A DNA stretch of 64,000 nt, taken from IMG/VR virus record IMGVR_UViG_3300042691_029373, positions 1 through 64,000 of that record; one strand, given 5' to 3'. Shown one piece after another: positions 33,788 through 42,181 of this stretch (position 1 is the first letter of the stretch; the number at the start of each line of letters is the position of its first letter). The stretch comes from a virus. The notes below the pieces were generated by a model. It saw only the letters and a list, made by a program, of their open reading frames with translations, searched no databases and was not told the origin of the DNA. The translations under genes and the position numbers were made by a program.

Positions 33788-33850
33788 ACCGTATAAATAT
33801 CCCCAAGTATTATTTAGGTTTTTTCAATATTTATATTAAACGTATTTAGA

Positions 33851-33979
33851 ATGGCAAAAGCAAGAAAAGAAACAAAGAAAAAAGGTAACCGTGTGAATAT
33901 CGTTAAAAATCTGAAAAGGATTGAAGAAAACGATAGAGTGTTGAAAATGTTGGTTGAGAAGATGGTGACCAAAAAATAA
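33851..33979 (+). CDS. Small basic protein
   Basis: 42 residues, read directly from the sequence: AKARKETKKKGNRVNIVKNL followed by KRIEENDRVLKMLVEKM. Very basic at the start, helical after. Preceded by AATATTTATATTAAA. Possibly nucleic-acid binding. Confidence 0.6.
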   Translation: MAKARKETKKKGNRVNIVKNLKRIEENDRVLKMLVEKMVTKK

Positions 33980-33999
33980 ACCACTTAAAAAACAAAAAA

Positions 34000-34269
34000 A
34001 TGGATTTTCCTTTATTGTGGGCATGTATTTGGAAAACTTGGAAGTATCATCTTTCAGGTTGTATGTTTATTTTAACAATGTATATCTTTAATGAATGTGG
34101 AGTTTGGGAAGATGAGTTCAGTCTTTGGTATGTTTATGGACCTGTAAGTTTACTTATTCCACTTATCGTTGTGGTACCAGCCATTCTAATGGTCAGAGAT
34201 TCATATAAACATTACTTGGACATAAAAAAATACTATCCCAACGGATATAAAAACAGAGAAAAGAAATGA
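34000..34269 (+). CDS. Small membrane protein
   Basis: 89 residues with two hydrophobic helices (about 17-32 and 45-66) and a basic tail. It overlaps the next membrane protein gene by 4 bases, suggesting that the two work together. No family recognised. Confidence 0.6.
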   Translation: MDFPLLWACIWKTWKYHLSGCMFILTMYIFNECGVWEDEFSLWYVYGPVSLLIPLIVVVPAILMVRDSYKHYLDIKKYYPNGYKNREKK

Positions 34270-34658
34270 ATCTAATACATGTAATTCTATGTTTGATTGG
34301 TGCGGGATATGCTAAAGGTAGATTGGACCATATCGCTGACACAGGACAAAAGGGTGATGATTGGAAGAACAAATATAAACAAAAGGACGGACAACTCGTA
34401 CCTTCAGGAAATCATTGGTGGTACTTTGGTTTATATAAACCAAACTTTCAAGAAAGGTTTCCATTCAGTTCAACTGTTATGGTTTTCGTAACTGATAGAT
34501 GGCATTGGTGGCAATTTGCTATGTTGAGGTATTTTTATTTGGCGATTGCTTATGGCGTTGCGGATAACTTTATACATCAGATGTTATTGACATTTGTGGT
34601 ATTCCCCATTGTTCTTGGAGTGACATTCGAGTTAGTATATAAGTGTAAGAAGAAATGA
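34266..34658 (+). CDS. Membrane protein
   Basis: 130 residues. A short N-terminal hydrophobic segment (IHVILCLIGAGYA), a Trp-rich region (GNHWWYFGLY, DRWHWWQFAM) and two later helices. It overlaps the tagged gene after it by 4 bases. Function unknown. Confidence 0.6.
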   Translation: MNLIHVILCLIGAGYAKGRLDHIADTGQKGDDWKNKYKQKDGQLVPSGNHWWYFGLYKPNFQERFPFSSTVMVFVTDRWHWWQFAMLRYFYLAIAYGVADNFIHQMLLTFVVFPIVLGVTFELVYKCKKK

Positions 34659-35056
34659 AATTTTTAATCACCGAACAACAAAATGAAAAGATAGTTGAGT
34701 TTGTGCTTAACAAAGAAATGCCCAAAAAGTTTGATTGGTGGAAAGGACTCAAAGTAGTTGACTTTAAAAGAATGATGACCCTAAGACCCAAGCTTGTTAA
34801 ATTGGAAGGGGTTTTAACGGTTGATTCAGAATGGGCGGATAAACAGTGGCCAAGATTTAATCGTGATAAAGAACCATCTTTCGGTGATATAGAACACCCT
34901 ACGTTGTTATCTGAAATTGTTTCAGTTGGAGAGGCGGATGACGTTAGAGATGCTATTAGTGATGTTCTTACTTATACGTTGGGTGAAGAAACATTTACAC
35001 CATCATTAAACCATATAGAAATTAAGTTACAATACTCTGATGATACTGACAAATAA
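34655..35056 (+). CDS. Tagged hypothetical protein
   Basis: 133 residues. Class II tag KFLITEQQNEKIVEFVLNKE with ITE site. The body is charged alpha/beta, acidic at the end (KLQYSDDTDK). It is translated from the same message as the two membrane proteins before it, so its timing is tied to theirs. Confidence 0.6.
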   Translation: MKFLITEQQNEKIVEFVLNKEMPKKFDWWKGLKVVDFKRMMTLRPKLVKLEGVLTVDSEWADKQWPRFNRDKEPSFGDIEHPTLLSEIVSVGEADDVRDAISDVLTYTLGEETFTPSLNHIEIKLQYSDDTDK

Positions 35057-35375
35057 GTTATTAGATAAGTTATTAAATAGTGATTTAATCAAACAGGTAT
35101 ATCCTATGGTTGACAATATTAAAACCAGAGTGCTTTGGGATGGGGATGAAGAACTTCCTTTTTATGATATTGCTGTAAAAATATACGTTAATGATGAGGA
35201 TATGACCACGTTCAATATGTTTGAAAAAGGGTTGGACCCTCATTATTTAATTGACTTTTATATGATAGATTTACTTAAATTTGTTAATGTATCAAGAAGA
35301 GAACTTAATCAAGTATATATTAGAGTGCTCGGCCCAAATGGGGAATCAATCTATGGTGAAATTGGTATAGTTTAA
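35040..35375 (+). CDS. Hypothetical protein
   Basis: 111 residues overlapping the previous gene by 17 bases. The first helix (NKLLDKLLNSDLIKQVYPMV) is amphipathic but has no (I/L)xE; the rest is beta-rich and acidic. No family recognised. Confidence 0.55.
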   Translation: MILTNKLLDKLLNSDLIKQVYPMVDNIKTRVLWDGDEELPFYDIAVKIYVNDEDMTTFNMFEKGLDPHYLIDFYMIDLLKFVNVSRRELNQVYIRVLGPNGESIYGEIGIV

Positions 35376-35379
35376 TAAT

Positions 35380-36195
35380 ATGAATCTGAAAGAAACAATA
35401 AAAAAAATATTAAGGGAAGAGATGAGACCTTATAAAGCAATGAGAAGAACTAGCTTAATTGATAGTGAAATCGTAAGGTTATTAGATATAGTATATTATG
35501 ATAAAAGAATTTGTGGAAGGTATGAGGACGCGGACATGTTTGTTCGTGTTGTAACTGAGGCTGTGGTCGAGAACCTATACTTCAATACATTTTATATGAT
35601 GGATGATACGTCAGAAGAATGGGAGAAATCAGTTGATTTTATATATGATTATATCAAAGATAGCCACGGAAAAAATCTAAAAGATTACTTCAATAATATG
35701 TGTAATGAACGGGTTGAGATAGATGAATCACTAGTAACGGAACAAATCGAAGATTTTGGAGAAAAAACCAAATTAGAAAAATCAGTAATGAGATTTATTA
35801 ATGCGTATCTTAAAGGTAAAGAACTACCTGAAAACTTTTATGGTGTTGTTGCCGACACATTTGGTGGAAAATACGGAGAAGGTTGTACCATCACATTTTT
35901 AATGAAAAAACCATTCAAAGTACAAGACTCGGATGATTTACAAGAATTGGGGTTAGATGTAAAAAAATTAATCAAAGATTTTTTTTCAGATGAATTTAGA
36001 TATGGTATTAATATATCAACAACTACCGTCGAACACTATAAAGAATTAAAAAATCGTTTCTTTAATAAACAGAAGGGTGAGTTTACTGAAGGCGAAATAA
36101 CAGAAAAGTGCTGGCCAGGTTATACACAAAAAGGAATGAAGACAATGTTTGGTAAAAGATACCCAAACTGCGTAAAGAAAACAAAGAAGAATTAA
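35380..36195 (+). CDS. Tagged two-part protein with internal processing-like site
   Basis: 271 residues. Class III tag NLKETIKKILREE (LRE|E). A second site-like segment, EIDESLVTEQIEDF, lies at about residue 125 and separates an N-terminal helical module from a second module. The C terminus CWPGYTQKGMKTMFGKRYP ending NCVKK is a pattern I recognise from many marine T4-like phage proteins of unknown function. Related to the polyprotein at 37790 by tag and module style. Confidence 0.6.
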   Translation: MNLKETIKKILREEMRPYKAMRRTSLIDSEIVRLLDIVYYDKRICGRYEDADMFVRVVTEAVVENLYFNTFYMMDDTSEEWEKSVDFIYDYIKDSHGKNLKDYFNNMCNERVEIDESLVTEQIEDFGEKTKLEKSVMRFINAYLKGKELPENFYGVVADTFGGKYGEGCTITFLMKKPFKVQDSDDLQELGLDVKKLIKDFFSDEFRYGINISTTTVEHYKELKNRFFNKQKGEFTEGEITEKCWPGYTQKGMKTMFGKRYPNCVKKTKKN

Positions 36196-36590
36196 TAAAC
36201 AGGAGGTTTGTCTCGTTTGGGATAAATTGATACCTCATCAATATCAACTCCAAACTTTTCGCTAACCCAATCGGCAACTATATCTATTACTTTTGTTTCC
36301 CTAATCAAAATCATCTGACGCATTGTGTCGATAATATTAGGATGTACTTGTAACAGTCCATGACCGTAATGTTTTGTCCCTTCACCACCTGGACCCCAAT
36401 CGTCGTATTCACCAGTCCCGAAGAAGTAATATGCGATTTTTTCAGAACCTGTATTGGCGAACAATTCAATTCTATATGCGTCAGGATTGTGGGCATTTAC
36501 AATTTTTTTACCATCTGATTCTGAAAACTTCTCATCTAAATAATTGTAGATGATTGAATGTAATTGACCTTGTGTAATAAAGTATCTCAT
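36192..36590 (-). CDS. Tagged small protein of the LITESKL family
   Basis: 132 residues from the ATG after GTATTTATATTATATG; the ORF extends 5 codons further up but that start has no element. Tag RYFITQGQLHSIIYNYLDE (changed core ITQG). The C-terminal VIDIVADWVSEKFGVDIDEV matches the last helix of the 40-42 kb family (WVENKLGI). A Gly-rich GGEGTKHYGHGLLQVHP insert is extra. Function unknown. Confidence 0.6.
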   Translation of the reverse strand: MRYFITQGQLHSIIYNYLDEKFSESDGKKIVNAHNPDAYRIELFANTGSEKIAYYFFGTGEYDDWGPGGEGTKHYGHGLLQVHPNIIDTMRQMILIRETKVIDIVADWVSEKFGVDIDEVSIYPKRDKPPVY

Positions 36591-36655
36591 ATAATATAAA
36601 TACAAAGATAAATCATTTCCGTTTTATGACAAAAATGGGAATAAAAGGAAATAAA

Positions 36656-36680
36656 AAACCCCACTCATGAGGTGGGGTTT
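36656..36680 (-). terminator. Intrinsic terminator
   Basis: AAACCCCAC and GTGGGGTTT form a 9-bp stem with a 7-base loop, with a U-run on the minus-strand side after the gene ending at 36685. Confidence 0.85.
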
Positions 36681-36684
36681 AATT

Positions 36685-36990
36685 TTATTGTTTTCTTAAT
36701 TTGGCTCGTTTGATTGTAGGGGAGTTCTTGGAATAGAACTTTTTATACATAGGGTCGATAACATCATCATCTACATCCCTAGTAGAGATGTTCTCAATAT
36801 CAAGTTCATCATCTGAATATTCTTCGGGTTCACCCTGATTCATAAAAGAATTTTTATACCACTTTCCACTACCCATAGATGATGGGTCATGGTAGAGATA
36901 ATCATTATCCTGTTCTTCTTCACTTTCTTTTATAATTCTTTTAACGAGTTTAATCAAATCAGATTCAGTTAATCTTACAACTTTTTTCAT
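36685..36990 (-). CDS. Tagged small acidic protein
   Basis: 101 residues from the ATG at 36990 (upstream codons lie over ATATTTATATATAAAA). Class I tag KKVVRLTESDLIKLVKRII with IKE|S. The body is acidic and apparently disordered (YSDDELDIENISTRDVDDD) with a basic tail (KRAKLRKQ). Typical of the tagged set: shared tag, unrelated body. Confidence 0.65.
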   Translation of the reverse strand: MKKVVRLTESDLIKLVKRIIKESEEEQDNDYLYHDPSSMGSGKWYKNSFMNQGEPEEYSDDELDIENISTRDVDDDVIDPMYKKFYSKNSPTIKRAKLRKQ

Positions 36991-37083
36991 AGCATAATTT
37001 TTATATATAAATATACCCACCTTTACTTAAATACCATTTTCAACTATCCTTACCACAGAAAATAAAAGTTAAACAATAATACA

Positions 37084-37713
37084 ATGGAATTATTAAAGTC
37101 ATTACAGTGGAGATATGCCACAAAGAAAATGAATGGGGAGAAAATCCCCCAAGATAAGTTAGACCGAATTTTAGAAGCAACACGACTTGCTCCAAGTTCA
37201 TACGGTCTAACACCATACCAAATCATTGTGGTGGAGAATCAAGAACTAAAGGAGCAACTTGTGCCGGCTTGCTATGGTCAAACACAACTGGCCGACTCAT
37301 CTGCGGTATTGGTATTTGCAACATGGGACACAATCACGGAATCATCTGTGGATAAGTACATGAATGAAATCGCTACACAGAGAAACATCAGCGTTGATAT
37401 GTTGGGAGATTTCAGTGGTATGGTTAAAGGTACGGTTAATAGTTTGACCGAAGAACAGAAAATCACATGGGCTCAAAAACAGGCATACATCGGACTTGGA
37501 TTTGCTTTGGTTGCTGCGGCAACGGAAGAAGTTGACTCAACACCAATGGAGGGATTTGTTCCGACAAAGGTGGATGAGGTATTGGGTCTTAATGAAATGG
37601 GTCTGAAGTCATGTGTTATTCTTACATTGGGTTACAGAGATTCGGACAATGATTATCTATCGGCTCTGAAGAAAGTAAGATGGGATAGCGAGAGTTTGTT
37701 TTTGCGTAAGTAA
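37084..37713 (+). CDS. NAD(P)H nitroreductase-family flavoprotein
   Basis: 209 residues. RYATKKMNGEKIPQDKL, LAPSSYGLTPYQIIVVEN, KQAYIGLGFALVAAATEEV and TPMEGFVPTKVDEVLGL follow the NfsB-like nitroreductase layout, with the RxxxR-type FMN contact and the PMEGF loop. It uses FMN and NAD(P)H. It reads as a complete, host-like enzyme, so recent transfer from a bacterium is likely. Its benefit to the phage may be redox balance. Confidence 0.9.
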   Translation: MELLKSLQWRYATKKMNGEKIPQDKLDRILEATRLAPSSYGLTPYQIIVVENQELKEQLVPACYGQTQLADSSAVLVFATWDTITESSVDKYMNEIATQRNISVDMLGDFSGMVKGTVNSLTEEQKITWAQKQAYIGLGFALVAAATEEVDSTPMEGFVPTKVDEVLGLNEMGLKSCVILTLGYRDSDNDYLSALKKVRWDSESLFLRK

Positions 37714-37737
37714 TTTAACAAGAACATTAATAAGAAT

Positions 37738-37758
37738 GGGGACTCAATTTGGGTCCCC
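37738..37758 (+). terminator. Intrinsic terminator
   Basis: GGGGAC and GTCCCC form a stem with a 9-base loop, followed by TTTTTT. It follows the nitroreductase gene. Confidence 0.8.
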
Positions 37759-37789
37759 TTTTTTCTGTATATTAGGTATTTATTATAGT

Positions 37790-39646
37790 ATGAATCTCAA
37801 AGAATCAATTAAAAGAATATTAAGGGAAGAAACCGATATACCACTTAAAATTAGAAGGAGGATTTTACCCAAACTAATTGAAAATGCGTTTCAAACGGCA
37901 TTGGACGGTAATACAATGTTGAAAACCAAGCCAGGTTCCATGTTACACAAAGCTTCTTTTATAACGTTCGCAAATTTCGTTATTGATGATATGGTTGAGT
38001 ATATGGAGGACCAAATAAACATGGATGGAAATTCATATTATTATGGTAATGACGATGCTTATATCGAAGAAGTGAGAAACCCGCTCCTTAAACATTATGG
38101 TGATAGAATAAAAAAGAGATATGATGATATTGTTGGGGGGGATGTTTTTGAATCAGTATTAGAAGAAACAAATATACCACTCCAAGTTAAAAGGAGGATT
38201 AATGGTGACTCATTGGCCGAATTAATACATGATATTAAAAGTTTAATTGATTCTGGCTACGATGAGTCAGATGCGATATACGATACGGTAAGACAATTTA
38301 TCGCTTCAAAACAATTCAAACTTAACAATGATTCAGAACAATCTTATTGGGATTCATACATTGAAGTGGAAGAACCATTAGTTGATTATCTGAAAAGTAA
38401 ATTGAATATACGAGAGTCCGTATTAAGGGAAGAAACCGAAGAATATAAAGTAAAATTGGTTACAAATATAATCTATACTTTATATGATAATATATCATTT
38501 ATAAAACAATCAACTTTCAACGGAAAACCTTTACTTATAATTTATTTTGACTCTGATGATACTGCAGCAAACATTGAGTCGTGGTTTGATGAAAAAATAT
38601 CAAGAGATATTGAGGAATGGACTTCAGGAAATATTGTTGTTTGTCCAGATTGGATATTTAATTGGGATTCGAGAAAGAAAAATGCTGATGTGTTTATAAA
38701 CACTGAACTTATAAAATATGATAACTTGGGGAATGTTGTTAATGAGTCAATATTAAGGGAAGAAATGAGCTCAATGATGAGAAGAATATTCAGAAGGGTT
38801 GACCCCGAAAAGATGGACGGAATATTCGGAGAAGGTCTTGATACAATGACAACAAGATACATTCAGAACCAACATAATTGGCACGCAATGAACTTAGATA
38901 AGTTTAAGTCAGGTATTGTATCATATGTTATTGTTGATTTATGTATGAAATACTCTGACGTATGTTTTGGAGCTGGGGATTTTTACAACCAAGTATGGGA
39001 ATTCTTATTGAGTCATTATTCGGATGTAATGGAAGAAAGATGGAATGAGATTATGTCGGGAGAGGTTAATGAATCGGTATTAAAGGAAGATAGAAAGGCA
39101 AAAGAAACTATAAGTGATTTGGTTAAAGAGTTTGGTTTGATTAAAACTTCAGATATGGTTGGGTTGTCGATATCACAAATTGTTAAAGTAACTAATATAC
39201 CGATTGATTCAGATACCGCCAACCAAATTTTGGTCGAAATGATGAATAACGATGAATTGAAAACCAAATACAAAGATTTTAATATTCACGCAAGTTCAAA
39301 TGACGTGTTTTATTGGGAAGCAATGGTAAAAACAGGACATTTCCATGATGATATGATTGAAAACATAACAGTTGCGGCAACACCATTTTGGGATGGAGTC
39401 AAATATACACCTGTTGAAATAGAATGGTATACATTACTTAATTATTATGGGGTAACTGTTTATGAAACATCAGGTGAAGGAAATTTTTATAAAGAACTTA
39501 AACATCAAACAAATTTTGAAAGTGTTGATGAGTTATTGAATTGGTATGAGGAATTCTATTTACCTGAAGTGTATAATATGGTAATGAATACGTTATTACC
39601 AAAAATGCATAAGTTGGTTGATTACGAAATAAAACAAAGAGGTTAG
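37790..39646 (+). CDS. Tagged modular protein, probable polyprotein with repeated NESxLREE linkers
   Basis: 618 residues from the ATG after GGTATTTATTATAGT. Class III tag NLKESIKRILREE, then four internal copies of the same linker: FESVLEETNIPL (about 135), RESVLREETEEY (about 205), NESILREEMSS (about 320) and NESVLKEDRKA (about 425). Each is followed by a separate domain. The module ends LLKHYGDRIKKRYDDIV and LLSHYSDVMEERWNEIM are alike, and the last module (TISDLVKEFGLIKTSDMVG) resembles the single-domain protein at 40734. If a prohead protease cuts at LxE, it would release five products. Confidence 0.65.
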   Translation: MNLKESIKRILREETDIPLKIRRRILPKLIENAFQTALDGNTMLKTKPGSMLHKASFITFANFVIDDMVEYMEDQINMDGNSYYYGNDDAYIEEVRNPLLKHYGDRIKKRYDDIVGGDVFESVLEETNIPLQVKRRINGDSLAELIHDIKSLIDSGYDESDAIYDTVRQFIASKQFKLNNDSEQSYWDSYIEVEEPLVDYLKSKLNIRESVLREETEEYKVKLVTNIIYTLYDNISFIKQSTFNGKPLLIIYFDSDDTAANIESWFDEKISRDIEEWTSGNIVVCPDWIFNWDSRKKNADVFINTELIKYDNLGNVVNESILREEMSSMMRRIFRRVDPEKMDGIFGEGLDTMTTRYIQNQHNWHAMNLDKFKSGIVSYVIVDLCMKYSDVCFGAGDFYNQVWEFLLSHYSDVMEERWNEIMSGEVNESVLKEDRKAKETISDLVKEFGLIKTSDMVGLSISQIVKVTNIPIDSDTANQILVEMMNNDELKTKYKDFNIHASSNDVFYWEAMVKTGHFHDDMIENITVAATPFWDGVKYTPVEIEWYTLLNYYGVTVYETSGEGNFYKELKHQTNFESVDELLNWYEEFYLPEVYNMVMNTLLPKMHKLVDYEIKQRG

Positions 39647-40026
39647 ACGATACGTCCGCTTCTTACATCAAAGACCTTATAGTCGGGGAGCATAGATTCA
39701 AAAGCATCAGAGATAAAGTATTTACCATTGGTCATCCAAACAGGGTGAGGTAACATCTCCTCAAAAAACCCATCATACTTATGGCTGTAGTATAAATCAC
39801 CCGTTTTACCATCACTAAAAATAGAAAACATCATCATAGGATTACCGGCTGAATCGTATAGGACAATTCTATTACTATCCTCACTATATGATTCAATCTC
39901 ATCAACAATATAAGGAACGATGATATGTTTAAACTTATTGTATAGGTCCTCATACTCAAAATCCATCCAATGACGTTCAAGTTCGGATATAAGATTAAGT
40001 TGTGATTCGGTGATAAGGTATTTCAT
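39643..40026 (-). CDS. Tagged small protein
   Basis: 127 residues. Class II tag KYLITESQLNLISELERHW. The body differs from its downstream neighbours and has beta segments (RIVLYDSAGNPMMMFSIFSD). Overlaps the polyprotein stop by 4 bases, convergent. Preceded on its strand by AATATTTATCTTATATG. Confidence 0.65.
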   Translation of the reverse strand: MKYLITESQLNLISELERHWMDFEYEDLYNKFKHIIVPYIVDEIESYSEDSNRIVLYDSAGNPMMMFSIFSDGKTGDLYYSHKYDGFFEEMLPHPVWMTNGKYFISDAFESMLPDYKVFDVRSGRIV

Positions 40027-40038
40027 ATAAGATAAATA

Positions 40039-40374
40039 TTACATTGATAGTTCGGCGTCACCTATCAGACCACCGTATACTTTGACATCCGAAGGTTCAA
40101 TCTTACCGGAGTTAGAGTTTTCCTCAACAAAATGGGTGAGAATTAATTCGGCCTCATCCTTATCAATAGAAAAGAATTCACATACACTGTTTATAAAATC
40201 TTCGGATATTATTAAAGTACCTGACCTTCTTCTATACCTCATAACGGCGTGTGTATCGTCTAAAGAATAAACAAAACTTATATAACTTGTCCAATAAACC
40301 GCCTCAAGATTTAGTGAATTAATATAATTAAAAATAATACTGTTTAATTTAGATTCGGTGATTAGGAATTTCAT
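40039..40374 (-). CDS. Tagged small protein, LITESKL family copy
   Basis: 111 residues. Tag KFLITESKLNSIIFNYINSL, then a beta strand pair, DFINSVCEFFSIDKDEAELI and a variable C terminus. This is one of five closely related neighbours (40039, 40390, 41161, 41475, 41858) that share the layout of tag, YLDNQDF-like turn, hairpin, FFS helix, W/VEN helix. Preceded by TATATTTATCTTATATG. Confidence 0.7.
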   Translation of the reverse strand: MKFLITESKLNSIIFNYINSLNLEAVYWTSYISFVYSLDDTHAVMRYRRRSGTLIISEDFINSVCEFFSIDKDEAELILTHFVEENSNSGKIEPSDVKVYGGLIGDAELSM

Positions 40375-40389
40375 ATAAGATAAATATAA

Positions 40390-40701
40390 TTAATACCCAA
40401 CAATCGGACTGGCAACTTCCACATTAATAGATTTTATTCCGAGTTTATTTTCAATCCATTTATTAATTACATTAATGGAGTCCCCATAATCTAAAGAAAA
40501 GAATTTGCTAACTTCGTCGACCAAGTCGTAGTGTATTGTACACCAGCGGTCTTTCGGATGATATCTAACTTGAGCATATTCATCATCTTCAGAGTTGACA
40601 TAGTATAATCTATTCCCCATTTTAATTACAACGAAGTCCTGATTGTCAAGATACTTAAAAACTATACTATCAAATTTAGATTCGGTGATAAGATATTTCA
40701 T
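40390..40701 (-). CDS. Tagged small protein, LITESKL family copy
   Basis: 103 residues. Tag KYLITESKFDSIVFKYLDN, then QDFVVIKMGNRLYYVNSEDD, VDEVSKFFSLDYGDSINVI and KWIENKLGIKSINVEVASP. This is close to the family consensus and especially to the copy at 41858. Preceded by TATATTTATCTTATATG. Confidence 0.7.
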   Translation of the reverse strand: MKYLITESKFDSIVFKYLDNQDFVVIKMGNRLYYVNSEDDEYAQVRYHPKDRWCTIHYDLVDEVSKFFSLDYGDSINVINKWIENKLGIKSINVEVASPIVGY

Positions 40702-40733
40702 ATAAGATAAATATATGTAATATTTATTATCAT

Positions 40734-41159
40734 ATGAGTATTAAAGAATCCATAAGAAGAATATTAAGGGAAGAAACTTTACTTAAAACCAATATAAAAG
40801 ACATGATTTCCAAACATGGATTTTATATAACGTCCAAAATGTTAGGTGGAGTTGATATTATGAATAGTATTCTTAATATAAAAGGTTCACAGGAAGAAAT
40901 GATTTTCATTGTTAAAGCCATAATGGAACATGATGTTGAAGTTTTGGGTAATGTATGTAACTATCAAATAGTTCCGACCATGTACTCATTTAAACTATAT
41001 GTAGAAATACCAAAATATTATCCCAACCATTCCGATGATTATTACCCAAACAAACAAAAAACATTTGAGGCGAGAGATTATATATCTGACTTAATAAAAA
41101 AGTTTGGAAATGAAAAGGTGAGAGGATATAATATATACGTTCAGGTAGGAAATTGTTAA
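40734..41159 (+). CDS. Tagged protein related to the last polyprotein module
   Basis: 141 residues. Class III tag SIKESIRRILREET (LRE|E). IKDMISKHGFYITSKMLGG and the next helix match the start of the last module of the protein at 37790. It is inserted in opposite orientation in the middle of the LITESKL gene cluster. Preceded by AATATTTATTATCATATG. Confidence 0.65.
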   Translation: MSIKESIRRILREETLLKTNIKDMISKHGFYITSKMLGGVDIMNSILNIKGSQEEMIFIVKAIMEHDVEVLGNVCNYQIVPTMYSFKLYVEIPKYYPNHSDDYYPNKQKTFEARDYISDLIKKFGNEKVRGYNIYVQVGNC

Positions 41160-41160
41160 A

Positions 41161-41478
41161 TTAGTCAGCTCCGTAATCAGAGAAGATATAGTCAAAATCA
41201 AAATCAATTTTGGTTTTAATCCATTCACCAATAATATTCAAAGCGGTCTCCAAGTCCAAACTAAAGAATGATGCGACCTCAACAACTAAATCTGAACTTA
41301 CAAAACATTCTTTATTAACACGATTTGTGTTGATTGATATATATCCACCACTTTCCCAACTCTCCTTAGAGTCCCAAAAGACATAACCAGAGTGATACTT
41401 CATTTTATAAAAGTCCTGGTTATTTAAGTAGTCAAAGACAAGATTAGTAAGTTTAGATTCGGTGATAAGGAATTTCAT
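41161..41478 (-). CDS. Tagged small protein, LITESKL family copy
   Basis: 105 residues. Tag KFLITESKLTNLVFDYLNN, then QDFYKMKYHSGYVFWDSKES, VEVASFFSLDLETALNII and EWIKTKIDFDF. It overlaps the next copy upstream by 4 bases, so these two are translated together. Confidence 0.7.
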   Translation of the reverse strand: MKFLITESKLTNLVFDYLNNQDFYKMKYHSGYVFWDSKESWESGGYISINTNRVNKECFVSSDLVVEVASFFSLDLETALNIIGEWIKTKIDFDFDYIFSDYGAD

Positions 41479-41840
41479 TCGGTTTTAACAATTAATCTGT
41501 GAGAAGACCCACTGTTGATAGTGTTTTCTATTTTACCAACCTTAATACCCAAAGTATCACTAACCCATACTTTTATTATCTCTAAACAATCCAAATCATC
41601 AATAGAGAAGAAATCAGATAATTCCTTAATTAAATCATAATTCACATATACCCAATTCCTAACAAAACCAAAAGAGTTTATGTGATAAACACTAATCTGA
41701 GCGTAAAGGTCGGACTCATTGTTTAAGAAGTATATGTAGTTGTCAAATTTCTTCTTGTTGTCATATACTATAAAATCCTGATTATCCAAATACATAGACA
41801 CTGTATTATACAATTTAGATTCTGTGATTAAGTATTTCAT
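41475..41840 (-). CDS. Tagged small protein, LITESKL family copy
   Basis: 121 residues. Tag KYLITESKLYNTVSMYLDN, QDFIVYDNKKKFDNYIYFLN, IKELSDFFSIDDLDCLEII and VWVSDTLGIKVG. Longest of the five copies; the extra residues lie in the hairpin. Preceded by ATATTTATTATCATATG. Confidence 0.7.
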   Translation of the reverse strand: MKYLITESKLYNTVSMYLDNQDFIVYDNKKKFDNYIYFLNNESDLYAQISVYHINSFGFVRNWVYVNYDLIKELSDFFSIDDLDCLEIIKVWVSDTLGIKVGKIENTINSGSSHRLIVKTE

Positions 41841-41857
41841 ATGATAATAAATATGAT

Positions 41858-42181
41858 TTAGTTAGGTATTACCAACGCATAACCTGAACTCGGAGCAACA
41901 CCGATGCTTTCGACCTCCATTTTTATGATATTCTCAACCCATTTAACAATAACTTTATCAAAGTCAGAATCTTGTAAAGAAAAGAACATAGAAATTTCAT
42001 TATATAAATCGTAAGATACGTAACACCGACCATCTTTGTCAAATCTTATTTGAGCATATTCATCTGATTCAGAATTGACAAAGTATATGCTTTCTCTATT
42101 TTTAAACCGAATAAAGTCCTGATTGTCCAAATACTGAAGGATAATACTATCCAATTTAGATTCGGTGATTAGGTATTTCAT
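41858..42181 (-). CDS. Tagged small protein, LITESKL family copy
   Basis: 107 residues. Tag KYLITESKLDSIILQYLDN, QDFIRFKNRESIYFVNSESD, YNEISMFFSLQDSDFDKVI and KWVENIIKMEVES. It is the first gene of the cluster on its strand. Preceded by ATATTTATTATCATATG. Confidence 0.7.
   Translation of the reverse strand: MKYLITESKLDSIILQYLDNQDFIRFKNRESIYFVNSESDEYAQIRFDKDGRCYVSYDLYNEISMFFSLQDSDFDKVIVKWVENIIKMEVESIGVAPSSGYALVIPN

Noticed and set aside
37084-37713. Host DNA contamination suggested by the nitroreductase
   Set aside because: It lies between phage-type tagged genes with normal spacing and the same base composition; gene acquisition is simpler.
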